64,000 nucleotides of DNA from Karalla daura (Eukaryota > Chordata > Actinopteri > Chaetodontiformes > Leiognathidae), in contig CM055205.1 in assembly GCA_029224185.1 (NCBI GenBank), positions 9,953,636 through 10,017,635 of the forward strand. Reading direction: 5' to 3'. Positions 35,800-61,041 of the stretch are shown piece after piece. The translations under genes were made by a program, and so were the position numbers. Under the pieces are notes generated by a model. The model ran no database searches, was not told the DNA's origin, and saw only the letters and a list, made by a program, of their open reading frames with translations. Every line of letters begins with the position of its first letter. Within the stretch, counting starts at the first letter, position 1.

Positions 35800-37255
35800 G
35801 CCGCCCGCCCTGCCAGGACGTTTGCGCAGAACTGCAGGAACATCGAGGTGCTGAACCTCAACGGCTGCACCAAGATCACGGACAGCACCTGTCTGAGCCT
35901 CAGCAAGTTCTGCTCCAAGCTCAAGCAGCTCGACCTCACGTCCTGCGTGTCCATCAGCAACCACTCGCTCAAGGCCCTCAGGTAGCGCGCACGCACGCAC
36001 ACACACACTCACACACACACAGATACACACAGACATTGTATCAACCTTGCAAGCCACTTTTACTAACACAGTTTTTTAATGTCGGACTCGCACACATGCC
36101 TTCAGTTCAGTCACCCTTGTGCAATGTGTGTGTGCGTGCGTGTGTGTGCGTGTGTGCGTGCCTGCTCAGTGATGGCTGCAGAATGCTGGAGCTGCTCAAC
36201 CTGTCGTGGTGCGACCAGATCACGCGTGATGGCATCGAAGCCCTGGCCCGAGGCTGCAATGGTTTACGAGCACTCTTCCTCAGAGGCTGCACACAGGTAC
36301 GGTAATGGGTGTGTACCCACACACACACACACACACACACAGGAGACGTATACACTCCAGGGCAGGAATTAGCTCCTGCTTTCATTTGCATTTTAAGCTT
36401 TGAAGGCGTTTAGATTTTTTCTCAGGGTGCTTTTGTTCCACGTTGAAATAGGAGAGTTCTCACTCGATAAAGCTCGATAATGTCTCCTTCCCCACGACAG
36501 ATGGTTTCACATTTTCACCACAACGCACCCGATATTTCTTTAAAACCAGCTCGGGCTGTTATCTCCTCGTTTGGTCGACATTGTTGTCCACCGTAGGCAG
36601 GGTCCTCTCCTATTTTAAAAAGGATTATGGAAAGAAAATCCTTTATTTTACCCCACAAGCCTGACTCCTTCCCCCAGCCCTGGACCAACCTCAGCCAGCA
36701 GAATATGCCCTTTTCCCTACTGACTTTTCCCAGCACACACAACATTTTCCATCCCGTGGAATCTGGGCTTTTGCTTGTATTCTACTGTCATTGGTTGTTT
36801 CTCTTTCTTCGTGATGTAGTGGTTTGCGTCGAGCTGGTATTTTCTTTTCCTGCTGACCCTGTAGCACCATTATTCTCATGGAGCTGTGTGCTCTGCTGTT
36901 GTTGTCTTTGCTCAGTACAATTTGTTCTGTTTCTCCTCAATCGGAACACGTTTAAACAAGAGCCAGCCGTGCAAAATCCCCAACGTTTCCTCGCCTTTAA
37001 CCAGGGAATTTAACGTTTCGCATGTCGTCCAGCCCCCCCAGTGTTAGCACACGCGTAGGGTGTATGCTGCCACATCGATCATCAGTGTGTTTGAGCAACT
37101 GTACTTGGATGTCTCCATGTTAATCCAGTTGGACGATGGAGCGTTGAAACACCTTCAGAAACACTGCCCAGAACTCACCACCATCAACATGCAGTCGTGC
37201 ACGGTAAGAGCAGCATTTGGTCGTGGCCTGTTGAGATAATACCGCACGAATGAGA

Positions 37256-37288
<33 letters not shown>

Positions 37289-37556
37289 CGCCCGCCTCTG
37301 TGCGTTCTTGTGATTTGTCTCGCGCGTCTGTGGCCTCCAGCAAATAACGGACGAAGGCCTGGTCAGCCTGTGCCGAGGATGCCACAAGCTGCAGATCCTG
37401 TGTGTGTCGGGCTGCAGCAATATCACCGATGCCTCCCTCACTGCGATGGGCCTCAACTGTCCCCGGCTCAAGTGAGAGAAACACTCAGAGAGAGAGGGAC
37501 ACACACAAGGACACTGGCAATATCCCCCCTTGAATGCAACTCTTAGCCTTCACAGG

Positions 37557-37609
<53 letters not shown>

Positions 37610-38056
37610 GCCAGGATCCTCGAAGCTGCTCGATGCTCCCATGTCACAGACGCTGGGTTCACTGTTCTGGCCAGGGTGAGCTTGGCTCTTTACATGAACT
37701 CTTTTTGTCCCGTTTTCTCATCCATGAAACGATCTCAATATGTCATATCTCTCTCTCTCTCCCTCTCTCTCTCTCTCTCTGCAGAATTGTCACGAGCTGG
37801 AAAAAATGGACTTAGAAGAATGTATTCTGGTGAGACGATTCACGCCGCGCTCCCGTGTTTCACCGTCATCCAAGTCGTGTTGCAGCTTTCGATCCGTTCG
37901 AGTGTCTGTGTGCGCGTGTGTGTGCAGATCAGATAGTAGTAGGAAAAAGACAGACGCGACTGTGTGCGTGGCAGCGTGCGTCTCCTGCCAAGACGGAGAG
38001 ACAGAGAGAGAGAGAGGGAGAGAGACAGAGAGAGAGAGAGGGAGAGAGACAGAGAT

Positions 38057-38095
<39 letters not shown>

Positions 38096-38466
38096 GAGAG
38101 AGAGAGAGACAGAGACAGAGAGAGGGAGAGAGAGACAGAGAGAGAGAGGGGAGCAGTCCAGTGACCTCGCTGTTTAACCTGATTATGACTGAAAGCACAG
38201 AGGGAGGCACAAAAGTAGTGAGACACACAACACCTGCTTCCATGATGCACACTGTCACCTACCCGGAGACTAATGGATGAGAGGCAGCTCCTCTAAACAC
38301 CTTTACAAAATACACCAGGTCTATTTATTTACCCTTTTTCCCTTTTTCAACTCGTCACCAGTCCTGGTGGAGATGAAGGACAGATAAAGAAACAGGGACA
38401 TAGGATAATTTTATCCTGTTTGTTTGGTCGCTAGATTGAAACATGTTCTCTCTGATCAAGTCTGTC

Positions 38467-38525
<59 letters not shown>

Positions 38526-38649
38526 CAGGTGACAGATAACACCCTGGTTCAGCTCTCTATCCACTGCCCCCGCCTGCAAGCACTGGTAAGCCTCTACACC
38601 TGCAGTTATGACTGCGTGCCAGCTTCTGTTCGCACATGGGGCTCTAATC

Positions 38650-38706
<57 letters not shown>

Positions 38707-39593
38707 GTGTGTGTGTGACAGTCTCTGTCCCACTGCGAGCTGATCACGGACGACGGCATCAGAGCCCTGAGCAGCAGCACCTGCGGCCAGGAGCGCCTCA
38801 CCGTGGTGGAGCTGGACAACTGCCCCCTCATCACCGACGTGACCCTGGAGCACCTGAAGAGCTGCCACCGTCTGGAGCGCATCGAGCTCTACGACTGTCA
38901 GCAAGTCACCCGAGCGGGCATCAAGCGCATCCGGGTCAGTGGAGGCCGGACTGGTCCTTGTAATGACACATGAACACCATTCACTCTCACACTGACACTC
39001 AGAGGCGAGTTGGGGTCCGTAACAGGCCGAATCATGCATGTTATTGGACTGTGTGAGGACGATTAGGCAGGAGATGCAAAGCCAGGCCATTCTCTTCTCT
39101 AAAACCAAGTGATTCTGAATTTGTTTGATCGCATTATTATATTATTATTATATATTATTATTATAAAGAAAAACTAGTCCTTTCCAAGGATGGGCAGGCA
39201 GAATGTAGTGGCATCTTGCAGCCTTCACCCTCTGAGCCTGTAGGAGAAGCTGTAGTGGTCTCTAAGCTCTTCAGAGACGTGTCAGAGCATGTGTGGAGGA
39301 GGACCTGCTCTCCTCTGCAGAGCTCAGTGCACAACACTCTCCTCCCCCGGGAGCTACACACACGCATACACAGCCATAGCAGAGATGTTGCTGAATCTGT
39401 GATGCTGCGTCCGATCAGTGAGTGGCCACAGGTTTTCTGCCTGCGCTGAGTGATGAGATGTCTGTGTCCCCCCCTCCCCCCGCAGGCCCACCTACCAGAG
39501 ATCAAGGTCCACGCCTACTTCGCCCCCGTGACGCCCCCTCCCTCGGTGCACGGAGGCGGCCAGCGTCTGTGCCGCTGCTGCATCATCCTCTGA
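24949..39593 (+). CDS. fbxl2: fbxl2, F-box and leucine-rich repeat protein 2 (complete, 432 codons, 14 exons)
   Basis: Fourteen exons join to 1299 bp without a frame break. The protein has an F-box (about residues 21-66, LPKELLLRIFSYLDVVTLCR) that binds SKP1 in an SCF ubiquitin ligase. Cysteine-containing leucine-rich repeats follow (about 75-410, with repeated NLxGC, ITD and CxxL words). It ends in a CaaX box, CIIL. Family knowledge: FBXL2 is geranylgeranylated there and works at membranes. Diagnostic FBXL2 over FBXL20 blocks are DLFNFQTD, NLSWCDQIT, ILEAARCSH, EECIL and QQVTRAGIKR. The first exon MNGITKGRFE instead resembles the N-terminus of FBXL20, making the protein nine residues longer than human FBXL2 (423). 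Synteny with crtap and susd5 supports fbxl2. Its CpG promoter is divergent from susd5; clasp2 follows in the same direction. Confidence 0.96.
25272..25412. repeat. (CCTG)n array and (GGA)n array
   Basis: About eleven CCTG units at 25272-25316, then GGA/GGGGGA purine units at 25361-25412. Confidence 0.93.
25636..26720. repeat. Diverged local repeat array, probably from a common teleost dispersed element
   Basis: At least four related units start near 25636, 25795, 26028 and 26346. Each has a GTTGTT..(G)AGGTGACA-like start, an (AC)n run, CACCCTTTCAGGTGGATCAGA-like text, CTACAGTAGTGGAA and TCAGATCTGTTAC blocks. Words such as GAAGTAGCATAAAATGCAAA near 26671 resemble the end of a frequent teleost non-autonomous element; family name not assigned. 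A 75-bp GT tract (26185-26260) interrupts the third unit. Confidence 0.65.
27765..28015 (+). repeat. teleost dispersed repeat, copy 5
   Basis: Forward orientation: ggtcccgggtttgactacgg (tRNA B-box-like), ttttctccag, gtccaaaaaatgcatgtttg, attggagactcc, then a small GT tract and atgaatggatggacgg. Confidence 0.75.
28840..29470. promoter_or_regulatory. CpG-rich block inside fbxl2 intron 1
   Basis: Dense CpG (for example aacgcgcgccggcgcc near 28880) within an AT-richer intron. It could be an alternative promoter or an intragenic CpG island. No start codon plus donor combination stood out. Confidence 0.3.
30479..30540 (+). CDS. fbxl2: fbxl2 exon 2
   Basis: 62 bp with acceptor GTCTCCGCAG and donor CTTAG|GTAAGA. 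Encodes VFSNSDEAPINKKLPKELLL, the start of the F-box; ends in phase 2. Confidence 0.95.
30541..33851 (+). other. fbxl2 intron 2
   Basis: About 3.3 kb with GT/AC microsatellites (about 30711-30741, 31000-31068, 31410-31438, 33130-33171), a CT tract (32409-32469) and CpG-rich stretches near 32000-32250 and 33230-33460. No exon supported. Confidence 0.65.
31000..31068. repeat. (GT)n microsatellite
   Basis: Long GT tract ending in GCGCGTGC. Confidence 0.95.
33852..33906 (+). CDS. fbxl2: fbxl2 exon 3 (F-box)
   Basis: 55 bp with acceptor TCTCTTTCCAG and donor AAG|GTGAGC. Encodes IFSYLDVVTLCRCAQVSK. Confidence 0.95.
33907..34847 (+). other. fbxl2 intron 3
   Basis: About 940 bp of intron; no repeat family or further exon recognised. 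Confidence 0.65.
34848..34922 (+). CDS. fbxl2: fbxl2 exon 4 (end of F-box)
   Basis: 75 bp, phase 0, acceptor CCCTGCCAG, donor GAG|GTGAGG. Encodes AWNVLALDGSNWQKIDLFNF plus QTDIE. Confidence 0.95.
35139..35220. repeat. (CT)n microsatellite forming the exon 5 polypyrimidine tract
   Basis: About 80 bp of CT with a single GT interruption, ending at the acceptor AG (35221-35222). Confidence 0.96.
35223..35317 (+). CDS. fbxl2: fbxl2 exon 5 (first LRR)
   Basis: 95 bp, with the CT microsatellite running directly into the acceptor AG. The donor is ATGAA|GTGAGA. Encodes GRVVENISKRCGGFLRQLSL and RGCLSVGDASM. Confidence 0.95.
35817..35981 (+). CDS. fbxl2: fbxl2 exon 6 (LRRs)
   Basis: 165 bp with acceptor CCTGCCAG and the slightly weak donor CTCAG|GTAGCG. 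Encodes FAQNCRNIEVLNLNGCTKIT through HSLKAL. Confidence 0.95.
36170..36296 (+). CDS. fbxl2: fbxl2 exon 7 (LRRs)
   Basis: 127 bp with acceptor GCCTGCTCAG and donor CACAG|GTACGG. Encodes DGCRMLELLNLSWCDQIT through FLRGCTQ. Confidence 0.95.
36297..37128 (+). other. fbxl2 intron 7
   Basis: 832 bp with an AC tract just after the donor. No other recognisable feature. Confidence 0.65.
37129..37203 (+). CDS. fbxl2: fbxl2 exon 8 (LRR)
   Basis: 75 bp, phase 0, acceptor GTTAATCCAG, donor ACG|GTAAGA. Encodes LDDGALKHLQKHCPELTTIN plus MQSCT. Confidence 0.95.
37341..37471 (+). CDS. fbxl2: fbxl2 exon 9 (LRRs)
   Basis: 131 bp with acceptor GTGGCCTCCAG and donor CTCAA|GTGAGA. Encodes QITDEGLVSLCRGCHKLQIL through LNCPRL. 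Confidence 0.95.
37557..37609. repeat. (GT)n microsatellite abutting the exon 10 acceptor
   Basis: Uninterrupted GT tract of about 52 bp, ending 5 bp before the acceptor AG-bearing exon boundary at 37615. Confidence 0.96.
37615..37675 (+). CDS. fbxl2: fbxl2 exon 10 (LRR)
   Basis: 61 bp with acceptor GTTGCCAG immediately after a GT tract. The donor is CCAGG|GTGAGC. Encodes ILEAARCSHVTDAGFTVLAR. Confidence 0.95.
37785..37829 (+). CDS. fbxl2: fbxl2 exon 11 (LRR)
   Basis: 45 bp, phase 0, acceptor a CT microsatellite plus GCAG, donor CTG|GTGAGA. Encodes NCHELEKMDLEECIL. Confidence 0.95.
37998..38152. repeat. (GA)n polypurine tract in fbxl2 intron 11
   Basis: About 155 bp of GAGA/GGGA/GACA units, almost all purine on the sense strand. 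Confidence 0.96.
38467..38524. repeat. (CT)n microsatellite forming the exon 12 polypyrimidine tract
   Basis: CT tract with one GTCT interruption, ending at CACAG of the acceptor. Confidence 0.96.
38529..38585 (+). CDS. fbxl2: fbxl2 exon 12 (LRR)
   Basis: 57 bp, phase 0, acceptor a CT microsatellite plus CACAG, donor CTG|GTAAGC. Encodes VTDNTLVQLSIHCPRLQAL. Confidence 0.95.
38652..38718. repeat. (GT)n microsatellite abutting the exon 13 acceptor
   Basis: GT tract with one GCGT interruption; it makes up about half of the 136-bp intron 12. Confidence 0.96.
38722..38934 (+). CDS. fbxl2: fbxl2 exon 13 (LRRs)
   Basis: 213 bp, phase 0, acceptor GTGTGACAG straight after a GT tract, donor CGG|GTCAGT. 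Encodes SLSHCELITDDGIRALSSST through QQVTRAGIKRIR. Confidence 0.95.
38955..39065 (-). repeat. teleost dispersed repeat, copy 6 (fragment)
   Basis: Blocks accattcactctcacactg and atcatgcatgttattggac, in the order of the other copies; in fbxl2 intron 13. Confidence 0.65.
39486..39593 (+). CDS. fbxl2: fbxl2 exon 14 (terminal coding exon, CaaX)
   Basis: 35 codons plus TGA with acceptor CCCCCGCAG. Encodes AHLPEIKVHAYFAPVTPPPS through QRLCRCCIIL. The terminal CIIL should direct geranylgeranylation, with CRC cysteines just upstream. Confidence 0.95.
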   Translation, partial: AHLPEIKVHAYFAPVTPPPSVHGGGQRLCRCCIIL

Positions 39594-39943
39594 CAGTGGA
39601 GGGCCAGGGGGGGCCACCTCTGTCTGCAGGTCCTGCTGCTCTGATCTAGGCTGAAGTCTGGGGGAGGGAGGGGCGGGGGGTGATGGTGGTGGTGGTGGGG
39701 GAGGTGGGGGTGCTGGGGGTGGTGATGGGGGACTTGGGTTGGCGTAGGGGGGGAGAGGAGGGGCTGGACCCACTCGCTGCTCCTGATCACCGATCAATAC
39801 ACGGACTGACTGATCGCCACTGATCCCTGATCAGCTGAACCCGCCCCTGCTCTCTCCCCTCGCCCACCGCCGGCAGCACGGCAGCAGCCGCGGGTGGAGG
39901 GCTGGCTGAGGAGAACACCGATGGATGGACTCTTTCCCCTCTC

Positions 39944-40005
<62 letters not shown>

Positions 40006-41770
40006 TCTCTTTCTCACTGTAAAGACAAACCGCGGTCCTCCATTCTTCCCCCACACCCCCCAGACTCCCCACCCACCTGTGGGCGTAGAGGACTGCATCC
40101 TGATAGCTGGAGGCAGTGGTGGGGGGGTAGGTGGGGGGAGGGGGGGGGGTGGGGTGAACAGTGGAACTACAATGCATCATGTTCAAACTAAGAAAACAAC
40201 AACAACAACAACAACAACAAAAAAAGAGACGATGTTGTCCTGAGGGACAAGAGTTTGCTCTCCGCCGAGTATCATCTCAACCAATCACATGACACCTCTA
40301 CGTGACCATCCTGTGATTCATTCTGCTTCGACCAATAGACACGCAGCATGGCGGCCCGGGACCAGCCGGCCGGGGGGACACGGCAGATCTTCCTGGACAT
40401 GAACGGTGAAGGTTCTTGAGATGAGAAGTACGGGATGGGACATGCAACGTATTTGTGCATCTGAAAAAAAAAACAAACAACTTTTGTTGAGTTTTTGATT
40501 CTGTTCATACGGAGAATGTTTTGCAATGGAAAAAAAAAACAAAAGATTTATGCCAACTCGCTAAAAAAAATGGGGTCGGCCAATGAAACTTTTATTTTCT
40601 GTTTGTTTTTTTTTTGTTTTTTTTTCAGTGCTTCTTGTAATTGTCCATGCCTGTCTATCCAGCGAGGGAGATGTTTGTCATTCTTTTTCCGAATAGAAAA
40701 AAGAAAAAAAAAGGACCTATGATTCAGACCCTTAGCGTCTCAAACGTCATGTTGACTCTGTATGCTGCTGGATGAGTGGCCTCTCCTGTGCACTGCGTGG
40801 TGATGGTGAAGTCGTAGGCCCTGATCCAATCCTGTCAGTAGCCCTGTGCACTAGCTCCTACTTGACCACTTAAGCATTTGTTTACATCCTGGATTAGTTT
40901 AGCGCCACAGACAAACTTGTTTACATCAGTAGGTTCCCAGTCTCTGTGGCTGTTCAGATCGAGTTTAGTAACACTGATGAAACTGTGGCTTCCCCGCGGT
41001 TTTTAACTGGACTGTGGGCTCTGTTACTCAAATTTATTGCTGTGTGTATCTCGATATCAATCAGGGCTAATGTCGGTGCGACTTTGGTGCAAATTGAATT
41101 TTGCTTAAAGTTGAGATACTAGGTATGAGAATGTTAGCAAAGGCACCTCAACGTTTTGACAATCACACGAATTTCTGTATTTGAGAGTTAATTTAGTGTA
41201 GTTCTGTGTAATTGGCTGAAGTTACTGATGATGTAGGACATAACGACTAGTCTGTATTCAATATAGTCCACACACTTCATGCTCCAAGAGGCACATGAGC
41301 AAGTATTAAGAATTCGAGGTCGGATGAGATCTGCCCAAGCTAATGCATCCGATCGCAAACAAATTCCCGCCCATCCAATCCTAGAATATAAATGTGACAA
41401 CGGGAATGTCAGATCGTTTCATGCTGTAGAGATCAACGGGGTCTCGCCATGAAACGCCACCACTCAAAGCACTGAACATACAACAAACCTGAAGCAGCTC
41501 GCGCTGAGGAGGAGGCTGAGTGCTGTGTACGAGCTACGTGCTCAAAGACTGGGGAGATTGGCAGGACGATGGACGGGACCGAAGCGAGGAGAGCAGAGAC
41601 CAGGATGGAAAAAAAAAATGGACTCATGATACATGGCTGACTTGACTGGCTGTGATACTAATGCCCTCTCTTTGACAGCTGTTTTAACAGTTTTATGTTT
41701 AAGAAAAATAAAGAAATAAATGAAAAAATAAACAAATGAATAAATAAAAGTGACTAATAGTAAATGTGCT
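39594..41770 (+). terminator. fbxl2: fbxl2 3' UTR and polyadenylation region
   Basis: About 2.1 kb without coding potential. It holds G-rich runs (39660-39770), a CT microsatellite (39942-40011), a CAA run near 40198-40218 and several A- or T-runs. Five AATAAA signals lie at 41707, 41715, 41727, 41739 and 41743. Another AATAAA occurs near 41874. The cleavage site is inferred. Confidence 0.7.
39942..40011. repeat. (CT)n microsatellite in fbxl2 3' UTR
   Basis: CT tract of about 55 bp with TGTC variants at its left end. Confidence 0.95.
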
Positions 41771-41989
41771 TTGTCTCTCCGGTGTCAGATTTTTTTTTGT
41801 TTACCTTAAGGAGTATGAGTACAGGTGGGAGCCAATTTCCAATTATACTGTATAGATATATATAGAGAAATAGAAATAAAGAACAACACTGTAACTCATA
41901 ATAACAAGCGCATTTAGTTTAATATCATTTTGATTCAGTATTATTTTGACTACTTTGTATCCCATAATAATGACCGACAGGACCTCTAC

Positions 41990-42971
41990 AGTAAACTGCG
42001 GCAAACTGACCTCCGCGGCGCCGCAGCTCCACCACAAGGTGTCGCCCAAGAACCGCGCAGGCCGCAGACACACCCACATCAACAACCCGGCGCGCGGTGT
42101 TATAAACAAAAACTGACATTGTTTTCGCAGTGATATAAATGTCTAAATTGCTAATTCTATGAAATACGCGGAGACGCGTCTCACTCATGTCAAGCCCGTC
42201 TCCGTGTTTACAGACTGGAGTGGTTTCCAGCAGAGTTGATAGTTGTTTTTGGTCAGGCTCCTCCGCGGCCAGCTGTGCGGTGGCTGAGGACCCCTCGGCC
42301 TGTAGCTCCCGGTGAACCGCAGCTCTCGGAGCCTCATAACGGGTTAAACGGCAGCGGAGGAAACCGGTCACTACAGGACCGGAGTTCAACCCTGGCTGTG
42401 GAGGGGTGCTCTCTTTTTTGGTTTTGCACACATTTACCGCGACTGGGAAGGAGCGGGAGGACTGTGCAGCAGCTCTGGGTGATGGAGTAAAGCAGCGGAG
42501 CGGAGCCAGGCGCCAGGCCTGAGGAGACGCATCGTTAGCCGGCCGTGCTAACCGCTGCGAGGCGGAGGATCTGTGTTTGGGTCGCTGGCTGCTACTTTAG
42601 TTAGCATAACAGACCGCCCGAGCCGAGTTATTTGATCAATTTAATTCAAAACAACACAAAGCAGCTCGCTTTGTTTCGCCATTACTACACATCCCTTTGA
42701 ACTTTTGTGAAGTTTTAACCCGCTGAAGTAGTTAGTTCGTCCGCTAGCTAGTCTGTAGTGTCTTTGTCAGACAAAGTTCAGCTCTTTATCCGAGCTCAGG
42801 GGATGGTTTCTGAGTTATACAAGTCTATGTTTTGATGATTGATTACCACCCAGTCGCAGCCCAGGCCTCGCAGTCTCTCTCAAAACCCTTTACTGGACCC
42901 AGTCCCACCGACCAGTGTCTCCTGTTTTCACCGGCTCCAGGCGCTGGTCGCTCGGCACTATCGGTGCCCCA
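41990..42971 (+). promoter_or_regulatory. clasp2: clasp2 promoter and 5' UTR region
   Basis: CpG-rich sequence (ctccgcggcgccgcagc near 42015, pccggcgcgcggtg-like text near 42090, gccggccgtgc near 42540) upstream of the first coding exon. A plausible acceptor (TTTTCACCGGCTCCAG, ending 42940) could mean that the coding exon begins at 42941 and that a non-coding first exon lies further left. Start site unknown. Confidence 0.55.
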
Positions 42972-58277
<15,306 letters not shown>

Positions 58278-60605
58278 GTCAGTGTCTTCTCTCATTCATA
58301 TTACAGTCCATTTCTGCTGTTGTCAGGTGTTTCATTTGTGTGTGTGTGTGTGTCAGTATGTGTGGGTTGATGTCTGAATGTGCTCCTGTGCTTGTGTCAG
58401 TCCGTTACCATGTGCTCCTGTAAGAGGACCTAACAGGATTAATGGTTTAATCTGTATCTGTGTGTGTGTGTGTGTGTGTGTGTGTGGGAGATGCTCTGGG
58501 CTCTCAGTCAGAGCCAGGCGCGGGCTGAGGGCTGCTACCGACTGCTTTGCCGTCCAACAGAAGATTGTAGCTGTGGATCAGAGGGAGCCTCGGGCTCAGC
58601 GCGTGTCGTTTGATCGCTGACAACTTCTACTGTATTTGTAACCACGCCGGCGCCGTTCGCTTTGTTGTTTTTCCTCTCCGAGGACATCAAAGCCACGACG
58701 CTCTGCCGGCGTTTTGGTTTTTCAGGCTCCAGCATCGTCGAGTGTTTGGCTGAGGAGTGTCACAGCAAATATTGACACGGCAGGTCCATGTTGGGCGCTG
58801 GCCAGAGGAGCTGCTGTCAGTCCGTGCTCACATGGGGTCAAGGCTTTGGTGTGAGGGATCCGAGATCTTACAGAGTTACAACATTTCAGTTTACCTTCAG
58901 TCGTGACACAGTCATGAGTGGTGCTTTCAGTCACGCTGGTGAGATACTGTTTAGTTCTTCAAAGGAATGGAAAGTCCCGAATTATTTCTGAGCGTCTCAT
59001 GTCAATGTATGTGCGCGCACGCGTCTTAAGCCGGGGTCAGATGAGTGGCCGGCCATCTGGCCTGCTCGCTGGATGCTGCTGCCGTGTGAGGTCACAGAGG
59101 TCTGTCATTAGCGTGGAGCCCAGCCCGGCGCTGGCTGCGCGGTGCCCTCGGGCCGCCCGCTCCTCAGATCCAGCCCCGTGACACAGGCGTTGGTTGCCCC
59201 GCCGCGCTGCTCTGTTTACTGCTGGGCAGGGGCGTGGAGGTGGGGGCCCGGCGGTTGTGTTGTGCCTGGAGTTGCCATGATGCGGTCTCCGGGGGCAGCC
59301 GGGGGCCATCGAGGGAGCTTCGGGTTTAACCCACACCTCCCCAGGCCGCTGGAACAAAGGCCTGACTCCAGATCCAGGACTGTGTCGTTGACCACATTTG
59401 TCTCTATTATTATCCACTGACGCGTACATATCAGTGGGATCTTTTGATGTACTCCACTTTGCAGCTTTTTATAGTAAAAGTCCAGTGATAAATGGCTCTA
59501 TTATTATTGTATTTGTCACAGTTTTTCTATTATTCAATTTGTAAAAATAGGTCGATAATGCACTCCATCCACGACTGTCTCCACAACACACCTGCAGCAT
59601 AGAGAACAGTCAGGTACTGAAGTGGACATCTGTGGCCAATACCCTGTGTTCCACCCAAACTCTCTGTATCAGTGCCTTCATGTTCCTGCTGGTTCACGGG
59701 GACCGCTGCCACTTAATGCACCGGGGTTATAAACTCCACACACTCGCACCATACGTGTCAGGGACGATAATCCAAATGGGCCGAGTAAACACGCAGTGAA
59801 AGTGGCCACAGATGCCTGGCCGGGTGAGAGTTGGCCGCGCGCCTCATACTTTGGCCTCAGTCTTCTTAAGCTTCTTTCTCTCCTCTTTTCCCAGCTCCTG
59901 GGCCTCGTCATGCCCCGGCCGGCTGCTCGCACTCACACAGGAGCAAATCACTGCCGCTGGCCCATCACTGCTATGCAGGACTGCTGCAAGCATGATTTTA
60001 CCGTGTTTTACCATGTCTTCTCTACCACAATGATGGCACAAATTAGCATGATATGCTCACGCAGCTGTCCGTGTTTTTATCCTTTCGCACAGATAATTAA
60101 TCAACGCAGTGTTGAAAATGCAACCATGTACAATATAGTACTGGCTTCCATCCAAAGATCCACAAAAGCATTTACCATGTGTTAGAACAAATAATAGAAC
60201 CTGTTTTTTTTGTTAATCCATGTCAATTAGTGCATTCAACATGATTCAGATTAGATTATGGATTGGTTTAGCCATCTTGACCTCTCTTGTTTTGCTGGAA
60301 ATGTGAATATGTGTCAAAATGAGAGCAGAAATTACAAAGTCAGTTATGTGAATACCTTCTCAGTCTACTCTTGAAGTGATACCCTCAGAAGATGGAATGA
60401 GGAAATATCTGTGAGTTTATTATCTGTAAATCAATTAACTGACCATGTAGGAATTACCCCCCCCCCCCCCAAATTTCACGTTTGGCCCTTGGTATGTACT
60501 GTAATGCTGATCAGCCCGCGGCTCCCGGTCAACTTTATTTTTGGTAAGAAAACCTGGCAAAAAAAGGCTGTGGAAGGTCAGAACCAGAATGCGATGAGCG
60601 TGCAC

Positions 60606-60639
<34 letters not shown>

Positions 60640-60719
60640 AAATACAGGACACCAACAAGCTAAAAACACATGCACGCACATTTGTTCTTCCTTGCCCTTG
60701 CTCCACATCTCTTTTAGGC

Positions 60720-61041
60720 CAGCTCCTGGCGTTTACTCTAAAGGGTTTAAGGCAGCTGTTGCTGAGAAAAAAGAGGGCGGGAGGTAGGGAGGTAAGCAAG
60801 CGAGCGAGGGAGGGAGGGAGGGAGGGAGGGGGAAGGAGTGAGGGGAGGAAGCGGCCAGAGATGTGTGGCAGTAGGCGAGTCAGAGCGCCGTGCCTATCGC
60901 TGCCTCTCCCTGATTCATCATGACAGAGACAGAGAGAGATTGAGCAAAACAAAGGCCAGGACAGACGGAGAGGAGAGAGCACACACACACACACACAGAG
61001 GCAGACAACAGGAAGTTTTCTACCCACTACACATTTCAACC
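60720..61041 (+). promoter_or_regulatory. clasp2: Possible internal clasp2 promoter and 5' UTR
   Basis: Purine-rich GGGA and GCGA repeats (60775-60845) and GC-rich text lie just upstream of the putative short-isoform start. Assignment depends on that exon being real. Confidence 0.35.

Noticed and set aside
42915..42971. Upstream extension of the clasp2 frame (19 codons)
   Set aside because: It begins at GTG, not ATG, and the conserved CLASP N-terminus starts at ATG 42972.
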